From NCBI GenBank assembly GCA_015680685.1, contig MNCI01012686.1, forward strand, positions 665,168 through 729,167: a DNA stretch of 64,000 nucleotides, given 5' to 3'. Below are positions 22,675 through 32,777 of the stretch, one piece after another. The notes under the pieces were generated by a model. It saw nothing but the letters and a program-made list of their open reading frames with translations, was not told the DNA's origin and ran no database searches. The position numbers were made by a program, and so were the translations under genes. Source of the DNA: Gnetum montanum. Its lineage: Eukaryota > Streptophyta > Gnetopsida > Gnetales > Gnetaceae. Numbering within the stretch: the first letter of the stretch is position 1; every line of letters begins with the position of its first letter.

Positions 22675-24499
22675 CTAAACATCTGGGACGGGAGGATCGT
22701 CCCCTTTAGATCCACCAGCATCAGGGGCCCCTGCTCCACTGGGGCCAGCTTCTTGGACATCATCACCGCCTTCATCCTGAGAAGACAAAGGAGACAATCA
22801 ATGTAAGAATAAGAGAATGCCAAAATTTCAAACATTATTCAGCAAATCAATTCTGCAACGATATAATGCTTACCATAGGAGATCCCCCTAAGCCAAATTC
22901 CAGCCGACGAAGGATTTCCTCTTCTGAGACACTAGTCCAATCTGTCCCATCAAGGCCTAGGTCGATGTCTGCCATGGCCTTTCCCTTGTCAACAGCCAAC
23001 CAGGTAGGACGTTTCAGAGGGAATTCACCCACAGACACTTCCCCAGAAGTGGTTGTAATCACCCTTGTAGGCGATTCCATCTCAACAGTTGTGTTTTGGG
23101 CAAAAGTATCAAAAGCAGAGTGCAGACCCAAACCCTCCACAAACATTTCTAGTTGCTGCTTTTCAATGGACACTTCCTTTAATGACTTCTTGTAATGATG
23201 TTTGTGGTTCTTCTCATCCTGACCCCACTTGCAAACCTTGGAAGTGAAAGCTTTCCAGTCTTGATATTTGAGGTTCATGAGATCTATTTGGGCCTTACAC
23301 TCTACTAGTCTCCGTGTTAGTGATGCATGATGATTCAGTAGGTTCCAATACCTAGTATATGTGACCTCAGATGTTCGCCAAGAATGATCACCGCTTAGTT
23401 TGGTAGAGGCGAACCCATACCGAGCCTTAAGATCGTCATGCTCAACTGACAACTCGGAGACTTCTTTTTCCTTTGCTTGGATCTGCAGCCACAACTGTTC
23501 GACGGAACGCCTACAAGTCCACAGTGACTTGGCGTTGTGCACAAGACCTTCCGCCACCTCCTCATAAACAGGCCTTGGCACCTGCTCCACTTCTAGGCAT
23601 AGTGTGGGTAAACTCTCTATGCTGATGGTCTCAGAAGGGTCCCACCTCAATTTGGCACCTATGCATACGAAAAGGTCAAACGTTAAGACAACAAAAACAG
23701 GGTGTGAAACTCTAAAACGACAAACGATTCGAAAAAACTATACCTATTTCAGGGTGGACCTCCTGAATTCATTCAATAACTTCTTCTGCTATTCCAGCCA
23801 CAAAATCCATCTTACTTGGCATTTCTGTCCAAGTAAATGGCCCACGAGTGTGGCACAAACTAACCTCCACAGTCCTCTCAGGGGGAACCGTCTTCATGGG
23901 TACGTCTAACTGCATTGTCCGGGTTTCGCTACCTTCGTCTGGAAGAAATGAAAATATGAAAATAAAATACCATAGAAATGACAACTAGTGAAGCAAAATA
24001 AAATAAAATAAAAAGAAAACATACCGTGCTCCTTGTCACCTTCTGGGGGATCGCCTAAGTCCAGCTTTCCCTTAAGAAAGTTGTTGAACATTTGATTGAT
24101 ACCACCTTGGTCATCCAACGACTCAGTTTCTATGGTGTTTTCCTTTAACTCTTCCGTTCCTCCTCCCTGATCTTTCTCCACATTTTCCTCCTCAATGTTT
24201 CGCTTTGTGTTAGTCTCCTCCTCTTCTGTAATAGTCTCTAATGCCTGCTTCCTCACTTCTGAAAGCAAGTCCGAAGGTGTCAGTGGCATGTAAGCAATCG
24301 GAGTAAAAATTGTGAACAAAATGAAAACAATAAAGCAATAAGTGTGCGAAGTCTACTTACCAGGCATCTTGAATCATATGTGCTTTACTGGTGGCTCGCT
24401 CACATTCAAAACTTCCTCAGTTGGGCGTTCGTGTCTTTTCAACTTCAATTTGGCCTGGCCAACAGTTTCTTTGATGACCTGTTTTACTCTTCTCGCAGT

Positions 24500-25401
24500 A
24501 TAGGGTACGTCGTCTGGCTCCAATCCCAAACTGTCATGTGTGTGGATTGAGGTGCCAGATGACCCCCCTGTAGTGATAGAGATGGATTCATCAATTCCCT
24601 CTGGTGCATCCTGGGACTTGGCTGTTTCAAATAAGTGGTTGATCCACGGGCAAGATAGTTGACCCCGATCCCGTAGAACATACTTGTTGTCTGCGCGAAC
24701 CACCAGAAACTCGGCCAAGCGGCAAAGATAACCAACAAAGAAGGCAAAGGTGAAGTGGGACTACGCCTCAACATTTGAACGCAATCATACTATCTCCTTA
24801 TGCAGGCCTAACAACAAAAATTGGGCCCAATTATAGCGCATTCCGGTTTCTAGGACCGTTCGCATGACGCATACAGCTTCGATCCCAAGACTCTGCACCT
24901 AAGAAAGGAATTTGGGGAATACTCATGCCCTGAACAGGGGATATAGTTCATTTACCTCCTCAACCCTTGATTTCTCCTGCATTGGGAACCCCTTGGTACC
25001 CTTGGCCATGCCCAACCAGTCCTCCAATTCATAAATCATTTGGAGCTCTTTATGAGCCCTGTCTAAAACTACACTTATGCCATCTGCCGGCACCCCAAAT
25101 AAGTTTGAAAAGAATTCAGGCAACAGATGGAAAACTACCTTAACATCCTTAATCCAGGCGCTGGAGTAGGAGACAAACTCATTAAAAGAATCCACGATCC
25201 CAATCATTTCTGCTATTGATACATTAGGGCTCGGGGTCATGAAGAGCTCCATGAGGCCAGCATTGTCCAAGCAACAAATGATGGATGGCGAGGCATGGGT
25301 ACGTAACCACTTTTGGGCCTTATTGACCTTCCCGAACTTCATCGACAGCATAGTCTTAGTTCATCCCGTTGTGACAGGGTCCCCGCCAGGAGGTACATCA
25401 A
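24500..25401 (-). other. Exons 4-5 of the antisense gene: segment like the plant-transposon domain PF20167
   Basis: The pattern is 'KAQKWLRTHA', then a hydrophobic stretch, 'FSNLFGVPADG' (near 25090), and after the splice 'VMRTVLETGMRYNWAQF' followed by 'FTFAFFVGYLCRLAEF' (near 24735). This resembles the order in PF20167 ('putative plant transposon protein'): a '(L/F)GVP.(E/D)G' turn, a 'LL(Y)AIL(T)G..(I)N.G' helix and an 'FP.LIT.LC..AGV' block. Element B has a clearer version of the last block in its own extra gene (39120-39160). The domain call is by eye. Confidence 0.5.
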
Positions 25402-25485
25402 CTGCAAATACAATTTGAGATTGTCAGTATAACTCTCGACAGTTGAACAAACACGTTAGCACATCTAGGAAATGTTGTCATTTAC

Positions 25486-26273
25486 CATTAGTTGTGGACT
25501 TAGATGTGCTGCCAGAGTCACGGGGGAAGACTGGTCCCTTGTCTAACCAATCTTCATGCAGCCATCCACGAGCTTTGCACATTGCGAACGCTCTAGAGAA
25601 CTGTTTGTGAAAATGAATGATAGCACCCTTCATTTGACCTAATACAGCTCCACGAAGGATGGGACCTGCCATAAATGCCTCTAGAGCAGTGCGAGCTAGA
25701 GAAAGCCCTTCATCCTCAACACACGTTCCATTCGGGTTAACTTTAGGCCTACAAACAAACGGATGTCAGAACAGAAGCAAATACCAAATGGTGAAAAGAA
25801 ACAACAAACTTAAACGGTCCTACCTGTCCACTTGGTACACTGTGCCAGGAGGGTTCTGGAACAATGTGTGTGCGCGTGCAGCTAAGAATAAAGTGTTGTT
25901 GAGGTAATCTTGTCCACGCAGAAATTGTGCCCACACACGTGTTAGCGGGTGTGTTGACCTGGGCTCGCGGGAAGAACCATCCTCATTCACAAACGGCCCC
26001 TTGTCGATGTCTTCTATGAAGACCTTGACACCCTCTACAGCTCCTGGCAGCATGGCCTCAAGTGCGCTCCCCACCACTAGTTCACTCAGGATCGACCAGA
26101 CAACCACTTCGAAGTTGTCTAGCATGAAAGCCAGGAATTCACATGCACCTTCTCTGAACCAAACCCCATTGTTGTCCACAGTTAGATCTGGGGTAGGCTC
26201 ATCAGCCTCAATGGGGCCAAACCATGTTAACACCCCGACGAGTTCAACAACGAGAAGAAAAGGCTTAGCGTCC
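25486..26273 (-). other. Exons 2-3 of the antisense gene: HAD/FCP1-like (NLI-type) phosphatase fold, catalytic positions altered
   Basis: Exon 2 reads 'PFLLVVELVGVLTWF', then 'VWFREGACEFLAFMLDNFE' with 'VVVWS', later 'THPLTRVWAQF' and 'NTLFLAARAHTLFQNPPGT'. The spacing follows plant HAD phosphatases of the FCP1/NLI-interacting type: motif I after a hydrophobic strand, 'RPG..EFL' and 'FEV.(V)WS', and a late Asp-Asp motif just before 'NPP'. Here motif I Asp is Glu and the late Asp-Asp is Ala-Ala, so phosphatase chemistry is unlikely. Exon 3 continues with a helical segment I do not recognise. This is an eye alignment; a structure-based search could overturn it. Confidence 0.45.
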
Positions 26274-26384
26274 CTGCAAGCAACCAAAATGCAATCGTAA
26301 AATCAACCATGCATCAAAACAATGCAAAAAACAAAAGTTCACATTGTAGACCGACACTTAGAAAAAAAATTGCTAACTGTTCAC

Positions 26385-27110
26385 ACTCGGCGTATACGCT
26401 GCTTAACCCAGCGTATACGCTGTCAAAAGCTGTATACGCTGTCAAAAAACTGTCTACGCTCAATGTATACGCTACCTAACTTGGCGTATACACTGACAAC
26501 GAATTATTTACTGTAACCTGGCGTATACACTGACAATGAATTATTTACGCTAACCTGGCGTATACGCTGACAACAAATTGTTTACGCTAACCTGGCATAT
26601 ACACTGACAACGAACTGTTTACGCTGTCAACCAAATTGTTTACGCTCAGCGTATACGCAATAGAAACCCTCAGCGTATACGCCATAGAAGCCTTCAGCGT
26701 AAATAGTCTACGCTAGACACTGAACAAACAGTTTATGCTGAAAACAGTGTACATGAAAACAGGTCTACGCTATACCATACTTGAAAACACAGAACTGTGC
26801 ACGCTCAGCATATACGTTGAAGAAACCCTCAGCGTATACGCCGTAACAGCCTTTAGCGTTTACGCTGATATAATCGTCTACGCTTCGTGCAAGAAAAGTG
26901 TTTACTCCGTGCGCTGATAAAACAGATTACGCTATGATAGTCTACACTAACGAGACTTTACGCTGTGAATTTACGCTCGGTGTATACGCCGAAACCCTCT
27001 ACACCAACTCCCTATGCTCGACGTATACGCTGAGGCCCTCTATGAGACTGACTACGCTACAAAACATGCACAAGCAAAAAATAATAATAACTAACAGAGG
27101 TAGGATTAGA
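26385..27110 (-). repeat. GCGTATACGC-type repeat array within intron 1 of the antisense gene
   Basis: Many variants of 'cagcgtatacgctg' and 'tttacgctaacctggcgtatac', the same short word family as in both LTRs and the leader, but in a private order. Because the core is palindromic, the array looks alike on both strands. It fills most of the 843-bp first intron. Confidence 0.85.
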
Positions 27111-27475
27111 GCCTACCTGTGCGATGATCTAGGCCATGATGAAATCCTTGGCCTGTGTAGGCACTGCAGCATGGCTTCGCTCTCCTCTGCGAAGGTCAAG
27201 TCAGGACCCTTCTTCCCCTGCCCTTCCACTTCCTTGCATTTACCCATCTCGGCGTCTACGCTGGGATCGACAGTTTACGTTGAGGGTTGAAATGCTTTAT
27301 GCCTACGCTGAACCTCTACGCTAGGGTTTAGTTATTGGCGTCTACGCTCAGGGTTTGGGTTTACGCTTACGCTGGGGTTTCACAGTTTACGCTTACGTTG
27401 GAAAGTTTACACTCGAAGTTTACACTCAGAGGTTTACACTTAGAATCCAATGTGAAAAATGATGGCCCCCCCCCC

Positions 27476-27483
27476 TTTATATA
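27476..27483 (-). promoter_or_regulatory. TATA box of the antisense gene
   Basis: The - strand reads CTATATAAAGGGGG. TATATAAA lies about 230 bases before the ATG at 27247, so transcription could start near 27445-27450, with a 200-base leader rich in 'agcgtagacgc' words. This suggests the antisense gene has its own promoter, not read-through from elsewhere. Confidence 0.6.
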
Positions 27484-27699
27484 GTGCTCCACCGTCACTG
27501 CCGCCGCTGCTGACACCGCCGCCTCCCGGTTTGCTACTTTTTGCTACTTTTTGCCTTTTTACTTATTTTTTGCCAAAATTTGCTCAAAAAAATAATAAAA
27601 ATACATATATATCTAAATTAAAAACAAAATTACTACATCCCGATTCCCCTGTGAACCCCATTTCACGCGTTTACGTCAAACATTCCAGCATAAACTGCC
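27484..27699. other. CG/CCG-rich then AT-rich segment upstream of the antisense TATA box
   Basis: 27490-27530 is unusually CCG-rich ('ccgtcactgccgccgctgctg'), followed by 'tttgctactttttgccttttt' words. The + strand frame 27459-27722 is Pro-rich but short and unsupported. This would be upstream promoter sequence for the antisense gene. Confidence 0.4.
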
Positions 27700-27800
27700 G
27701 TTACGGCCTAGTAAGGCCCTAAACTACCACTTGCGGATTACATTCGGCCCGGTAAGGCATTAAACTGCCATGCGTCCCGGTGTGATGATAAACCACCATC
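27700..27800 (+). repeat. Tandem repeats 'ggcc.(g)gtaaggc.ttaaactgcca' (array 2)
   Basis: About four units of the same family as arrays 1 and 3 ('taaactacca', 'taaactgcca', 'taaaccacca'). It stands between the antisense promoter and the RT exon, so the antisense unit is bracketed by arrays 1 and 2. Confidence 0.7.
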
Positions 27801-27860
27801 ATGCATGTACACATAATTTAAATTGCCAAAGAACATAGAACGATACCCATTAGCTCATTC

Positions 27861-27880
27861 TGCTCTCTGTTTATTGGCAG
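27861..27880 (+). promoter_or_regulatory. Candidate 3' splice site before the RT exon of T
   Basis: TGCTCTCTGTTTATTGGCAG, a pyrimidine-rich tract ending in CAG, immediately before the region where the pol frame becomes similar to Ogre-type RT leaders. Ogre elements are known to splice an intron between protease and RT. The matching donor near 21800-22090 is not resolved; a GT at 21805 would be in phase with this acceptor. Confidence 0.45.
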
Positions 27881-30800
27881 GAGCAAACCTGATGAATTGC
27901 CAGCATTTAACCACACCGTTAATCATTGATGGACCATACGGCAAAATTACAAGGGACATCGACATAAACCTCATCCATTTAAGTTCATCAATGGACGATG
28001 CAGTCATAGCCTCAACACAGCAAACGATAGACAACTACAAAGGTATGACAAAACCTCTTGACATAGAAGTCAAAAATATCATCGAAGACCCGTTGACCGA
28101 AACCCCCATCACCATGCTTGATGGGGAAATTAAAATATTAAAATTAAGCACATTACTACAATCGCAATTAGCCAAAGACATTGAGAACGTGCTTAGGGAA
28201 AACATAAAAGCATTCGCTTAGTCTTACATGGACATGCCCGGGTTAGATCCTCGAATCGTCCAGCATAACATTATCCTTGATCCGAAATTGAGACCGGTAA
28301 AATAAAAGGCACGAAAGGTCAAGCCCGAGGTGGCATTGGCAGTTTGTAATGAGATCACCAAGCTTTATCAAGCTAGTTTCATTCGGGCTGTTGATTACGC
28401 CGAGTGGGTATCCAACATGGTCATTGTTCCGAAGAAGAATGGAAGCATTCGCTTGTGCATTGACTTCCGAGATTTAAACGTTGCAACCATAAATGATGAT
28501 TTTCCTCTACCCAGCATCGATCAACTTGTTGACTCGACCGCTGGGCACGCACTATTATCTTTTATGGATGGCTTCTTGGGATACAATCAAATACGCATTA
28601 ACCCAGAACATCAGCTCCGGACAACCTTTATGATACCATGGGGAACCTTTTGTTACACAATGATGCCCTTTGGTATCAAGAACGCTGGGGCCACGTATCA
28701 ACGGGCGATGACATTCATTTTTAGTGATTACATGTTACACTCGCTCAACGATTACGTGGATGACATTGTGGTTAAATCAAAAACATCGGAACAACATGTA
28801 CAAGATCTCGACTTAGTATTAAAGCGTTGTTTAAAGTATGAACTGAGGCTTAACCCAAAGAAATGTGTCTTCGGCATCAAAATAGGCAAAATGCTTGGAT
28901 TCATAGCCTCAGAAGGAGGGATACAAGTAGACCCCGATAAGGTCAAGGCCATAACAAACCTGAAACCACTCGGTAACCTTACCGAACTTCGAGGTCTAGA
29001 AGGTAGATTACAGTTTATTAGGCGTTTCATAGAAAAGCTAATAGACAAATTAAAACCTATGAATCACCTGTTGCACAAGAACATCCATTTTGAATGGACT
29101 CCACAGTGCTAAGAAGCATTCAATAATATTAAAATGGCACTTGCCCACCTACCCATGGTTTATCCACCTCAAAACAATAAATCGTTTTACATCTACCTCA
29201 CTACAGATTCGTCAATCGTGTCTATGCTCTACTAGAAACAAGATGACGAAACTGAAGTCCCTATATATTATTTAAGCCATGCATTAGTTGCCCACGAGAA
29301 AAGGTATAACGACGTGGAGAGGTCATGTTTAGCTTTGGTCTTTTCTTTAAGGAAATGACGACATTACCTCTTACGTAACCAAGTTAACATAATTTGCAAG
29401 GATAATGTGCTCAAGGCCATCACAGGAAACATTTACGAAACAAGTCGGATAGCCCGTTGGAAAGCCATGATAACTGAGTTTGACCTACATTACATAGCAC
29501 AATCATCAGTTAAGGGTCAAGCCATAGCAAATCAAATGGCCACATCACCAACGCACGATCAAGCAACAGTAGAGCCAGAATTCCCAGATGAGAATATAAG
29601 CACAATAGACATAGTACCCAACGACTACGATGCCATTCTAAACTTTGATGGAGCATCCACCTCTAGAGGGGGAAGTGCTGCCACTGTCATCACCTATCCC
29701 TCCAGGGAGATCAGACCCTTTGCTTACCGTTTCAACTTTCGCTGTACCAATAACATAGCAGAGTACAAAGGTCTCCTTAGAGGTCTCATGGCAGCACTGG
29801 CTTCAGACATCACATGGCTTGTAGTCAGAGGAGACTCACAGCTGGTCTTAAACCAAATCACAGATGTTTATACATGTAAAGCCCAACATTTACAACCATA
29901 CTGTGATTTGGCAAAACACTTGATGAAGCAATTCGAAAACATCGATGTGCAACACGTCTCTAGAAATGATAACACCATTGCAGATGTGTTAGCCACATTA
30001 GCATTAAATATATCGCCTGACATGTTTCATACGTTGTCAAGCTTCATAACCAGTTGTGCCAAACCAATAACTGATACCCTTGATACATTGCCAATAGCGT
30101 CCGTTAGTACAACACACACGATAGAATGGTATGATGACATAAAAGAGTACCTTCTACGGGGTGAAACACCATGGCACCTAACAAATGCACAAAAGGATAC
30201 AGTATGAAAATGTTCTAAGTAGTATACCCTGGTAGGGGACACGTTGTGTCTTTGATCCTACGAAGGCATATTGCTAACATGCGTTGGTAGTACCGATGTC
30301 CAAACCATCGTTGAACAGATGCATGAGGGCCTATGCGGAGGACACATAGCGCCAAAAGCCATGGCAACAGAGATCAGATGCTTAGGCTATTATTGGCCAC
30401 ACATGGAATACGACTGTCTTTCAAAGGCTAAAACATGCAGCATCTGTCAAAAACATAGCAATCTAATCCATGTCCCACCAAAAAAATTGCATACAACGCA
30501 AATCACATGGCCCTTTCAAAAGTGGGGGTTGGACCTCATCGGCCCAATAACACCCTCCTCTTTTGCAGGGAATAGTTTTATTATAACCGCAACATAATAT
30601 TTCACGAAGTGGCTAGAAGCTGCTACCCTTCAAAAAACTATATCTAAACATGTATGCAATTTCATTCTCAAAAATATTGTAACCCGTTTTGGCGTTCCCA
30701 TGATAATCATCACTGACAACGGGCCACAATTTAGCAGTGCCGAGACCAAAACCTTTTGTGAAAGTCTAGGGATCAAACACTCATTTTCATCCCCTTACTA

Positions 30801-31365
30801 TCCTCAGAGTAACGGGCAAGCAGAGGCAACAAACAAAACAATTGTTAAAATACTTAAAAAAATGCTTACCCAAAGCAAGCAAAGATGGCATGAACAATTA
30901 GTATACGCATTGTGGGCATATCGTACTACGCATCGAACTTCAACAGGTAAAATACCATATAGTCTTGTTTATGGTTCAGAAGTTGTTTTACCTTTGGAAT
31001 TACAGGTACCATCTTTAAGGATCACACTTTTCGGACTCCTTGACGACGGGCAAAACAATGAACTGCGCGTCATTGACCTAGACTCGGTGGAGGAAGAACG
31101 TGTACGTGCGCTCAATCAAATTGAGTGATACCAAAAACAACAACGGCAACGACATCGGCATGACATTCATAAGCGCCCCATCAAAGAAGGTGATCTTGTA
31201 CTCAAGGTCGTTCGGTAACACCCAGACAAATTCTCAGCCAACTAGGAAGGGCCTTACTTGGTCACCAAAGCATATGACAACGGAGCATTCAAGTTAGCTG
31301 ATATGGAAAGGAATGAGCTTGCCAATCCAACCAATCACTTGTTCCTGAAACTGTTCTATATTTGA
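27881..31365 (+). pseudogene. pol: T pol: RT, RNase H, archaeal-type RNase H, integrase, one frame with stops only
   Basis: One frame over 3.5 kb with no frameshift. RT: 'MVIVPKKNGSIRLCIDFRDL', 'FMDGFLGYNQIRI', 'MMPFGIKNAGATYQRAM', catalytic Tyr-Val-Asp-Asp at 28753-28764. First RNase H: about 29180-29420. Second, archaeal-type RNase H: about 29629-30005 with Asp 29647, Glu 29761, Asp 29833, Asp 29983. Integrase: zinc finger His 30322, His 30343, Cys 30436, Cys 30445; core Asp 30532, Asp 30715, Glu 30823, a 35-residue D-to-E spacing; C-terminal 'GPYLVTKAYDNGAFKLAD' near 31245. About a dozen premature stops (for example 28219, 29110, 29356, 30205, 30595, 31126) are each a C-to-T or G-to-A step away. 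All catalytic residues I can place are intact. Confidence 0.88.
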
Positions 31366-31394
31366 GTACAAGCTCAGGTACGTGTGAGTTCTGG

Positions 31395-31730
31395 GGTCAC
31401 GAATTTAAACTGATACCATAGAATAGTCCAGGATTATGACTTAAAACTGATACCACAGCTCGTCCCGGTGTCATGACGATAAATTGATACCACACAGTGT
31501 CTGCAATGACGATAAACTAGCATCTTTCTAGCATGATAGTAAACTGCCATGGTCGCATTCGCCAGAGTCCGCTGAGACTATAAACTGGTTTGCCTCTTCA
31601 CGGTCTGCTAAGACTAGAAACTGGCAACGTAATGTCCGCCACGACGCTAAACTGACAACGTCCAATGGGTTATGACATAAAACTAACCCATGATAGTCTG
31701 CTAAGACTATAAACTGGCAAGTTCATCGCT
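31395..31730 (+). repeat. Tandem repeats 'gtc.gc.atgac.(a)taaactg.ca' (array 3)
   Basis: About nine units of 30-35 bp behind integrase, for example 'gtctgcaatgacgataaactagca' and 'gtctgctaagactataaactggca'. Same family as arrays 1 and 2. Tandem repeats in this untranslated position are known in Tat/Ogre elements. Confidence 0.8.
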
Positions 31731-32763
31731 GGTTCCTCAATCCGCAGCCACATTCATTCATCAGACTCACTACATCGCTCGTCATCAAACGATCCTACCA
31801 ACGTTGCTGCTATTTATTTATAGTGCCTGAAATCTCTTCCAATGTCTTTGTTCCATCTGTAGCTGTTTAAGTCTAAGCTCGCTTATTCACTCATGGTTTT
31901 CTTGTCTCCTTGGATTTGTGTTTGTAGGATGACACTCGGAAGTTTTCGCAAAAGAATGCACTCTGTCATAAGCAGCAAGATGAGGCAATGTTCACAGCAC
32001 ACATGGCAAGACTAAATCAAACCGTTCATTAGTATATTCCCATTTCCCGGTACATTCCCTACCCATTCATCAACATACTCAACTCAGCCACACATCTGAT
32101 TACACCCAATACATTCAACATGTTGAGCATGTTGTTGCACACTGTAACACTTCACAGCAGTTGCAACACACGACATAGCACTTGAGCATGAGTACAAGAT
32201 CAAAGCAAAACTTCTTTCACAAAAAAAAACAAAGACCCTTGGCACTTCCCATACAAGCCCCAGGCGGGAAGGCAGTGGTCTTGGCACCAAGTACTCATGT
32301 CAAAAACAATCAAGAAACGTCCAGTTGCATGGCTTTGGTTCTCCGCCAACAGGTTCCCCCAAAGAAGAGTCTTGTTCCTCCAAAGAATACAATGCATCAT
32401 CACGTGGCTTTGGTTTTGCTGATAAGTTCTCTTGGACACTAACCAAGAGTCTTGTTCCGCCAAAGGACACACATCGCATGTCTGGATTCTGAGTCTGCCA
32501 AATAATGGCTATTGACAAGGATCAGCATGACACACACTAGAGCATCCCCTTTTACCTAGCACAATCCCTTTGTCAGTTCCCAATCCCCACAATCTCCATT
32601 TCCCCAACTAGATACAAATTTTACGTCTCTTAATCCTATGTACTACTGAACACGGTGCGATGACATCTAGTCAAGTGGCAACGGACAAAGTCTCTATCAA
32701 GGTGTTTGTGGTGTTTTGTACTTCTTTTTTGACGCTTCTCGGGTTGATTCCTCCAAGAATCAA
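31731..32763 (+). other. T 3' untranslated region
   Basis: No gene. A roughly 75-bp unit ('tggctttggtt...agagtcttgttcc.ccaaag') occurs twice at about 32330-32405 and 32405-32478. Small frames on both strands (32084-32518) are products of this repeat. The stretch runs to the purine tract. Confidence 0.6.
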
Positions 32764-32777
32764 CAAAGAGGGACCAA
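32764..32777 (+). promoter_or_regulatory. T polypurine tract
   Basis: CAAAGAGGGACCAA directly before the 3' LTR, the plus-strand primer position. It has two pyrimidine interruptions. Confidence 0.65.

Larger units (their letters stand above)
22675..27247 (-). pseudogene. Antisense nine-exon gene inside element T (1047-codon frame, five premature stops)
   Basis: Exons on the - strand: 27247-27117, 26273-25824, 25748-25486, 25401-24956, 24898-24361, 24258-24025, 23938-23744, 23658-22874, 22776-22675. All eight introns are GT-AG: seven are 57-102 bp and the first is 843 bp. Every junction keeps phase, giving 3144 nt from ATG to a TAG stop. Premature stops: 25363, 24787, 24763, 24376 and 23771 (TGA, TGA, TAG, TGA, TGA), all one C-to-T change from Arg or Gln codons; no frameshift. 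Protein parts: charged N-terminus (1-44), HAD/FCP1-like (44-220), PF20167-like (300-480), acidic linker (500-690), coiled coil (753-930), Gly/Asp/Pro tail. It lies where sense transcripts should be spliced out. Product and role unknown. Extra antisense genes are known in some Tat elements, but this position and the intron number are unfamiliar to me. Confidence 0.82.

Noticed and set aside
22866-26300. Several + strand frames opposite the antisense exons (for example 22866-23195 and 26001-26300)
   Set aside because: They are shadows: none continues across an intron of the antisense gene, none has a recognisable domain, and codon patterns follow the - strand exons.
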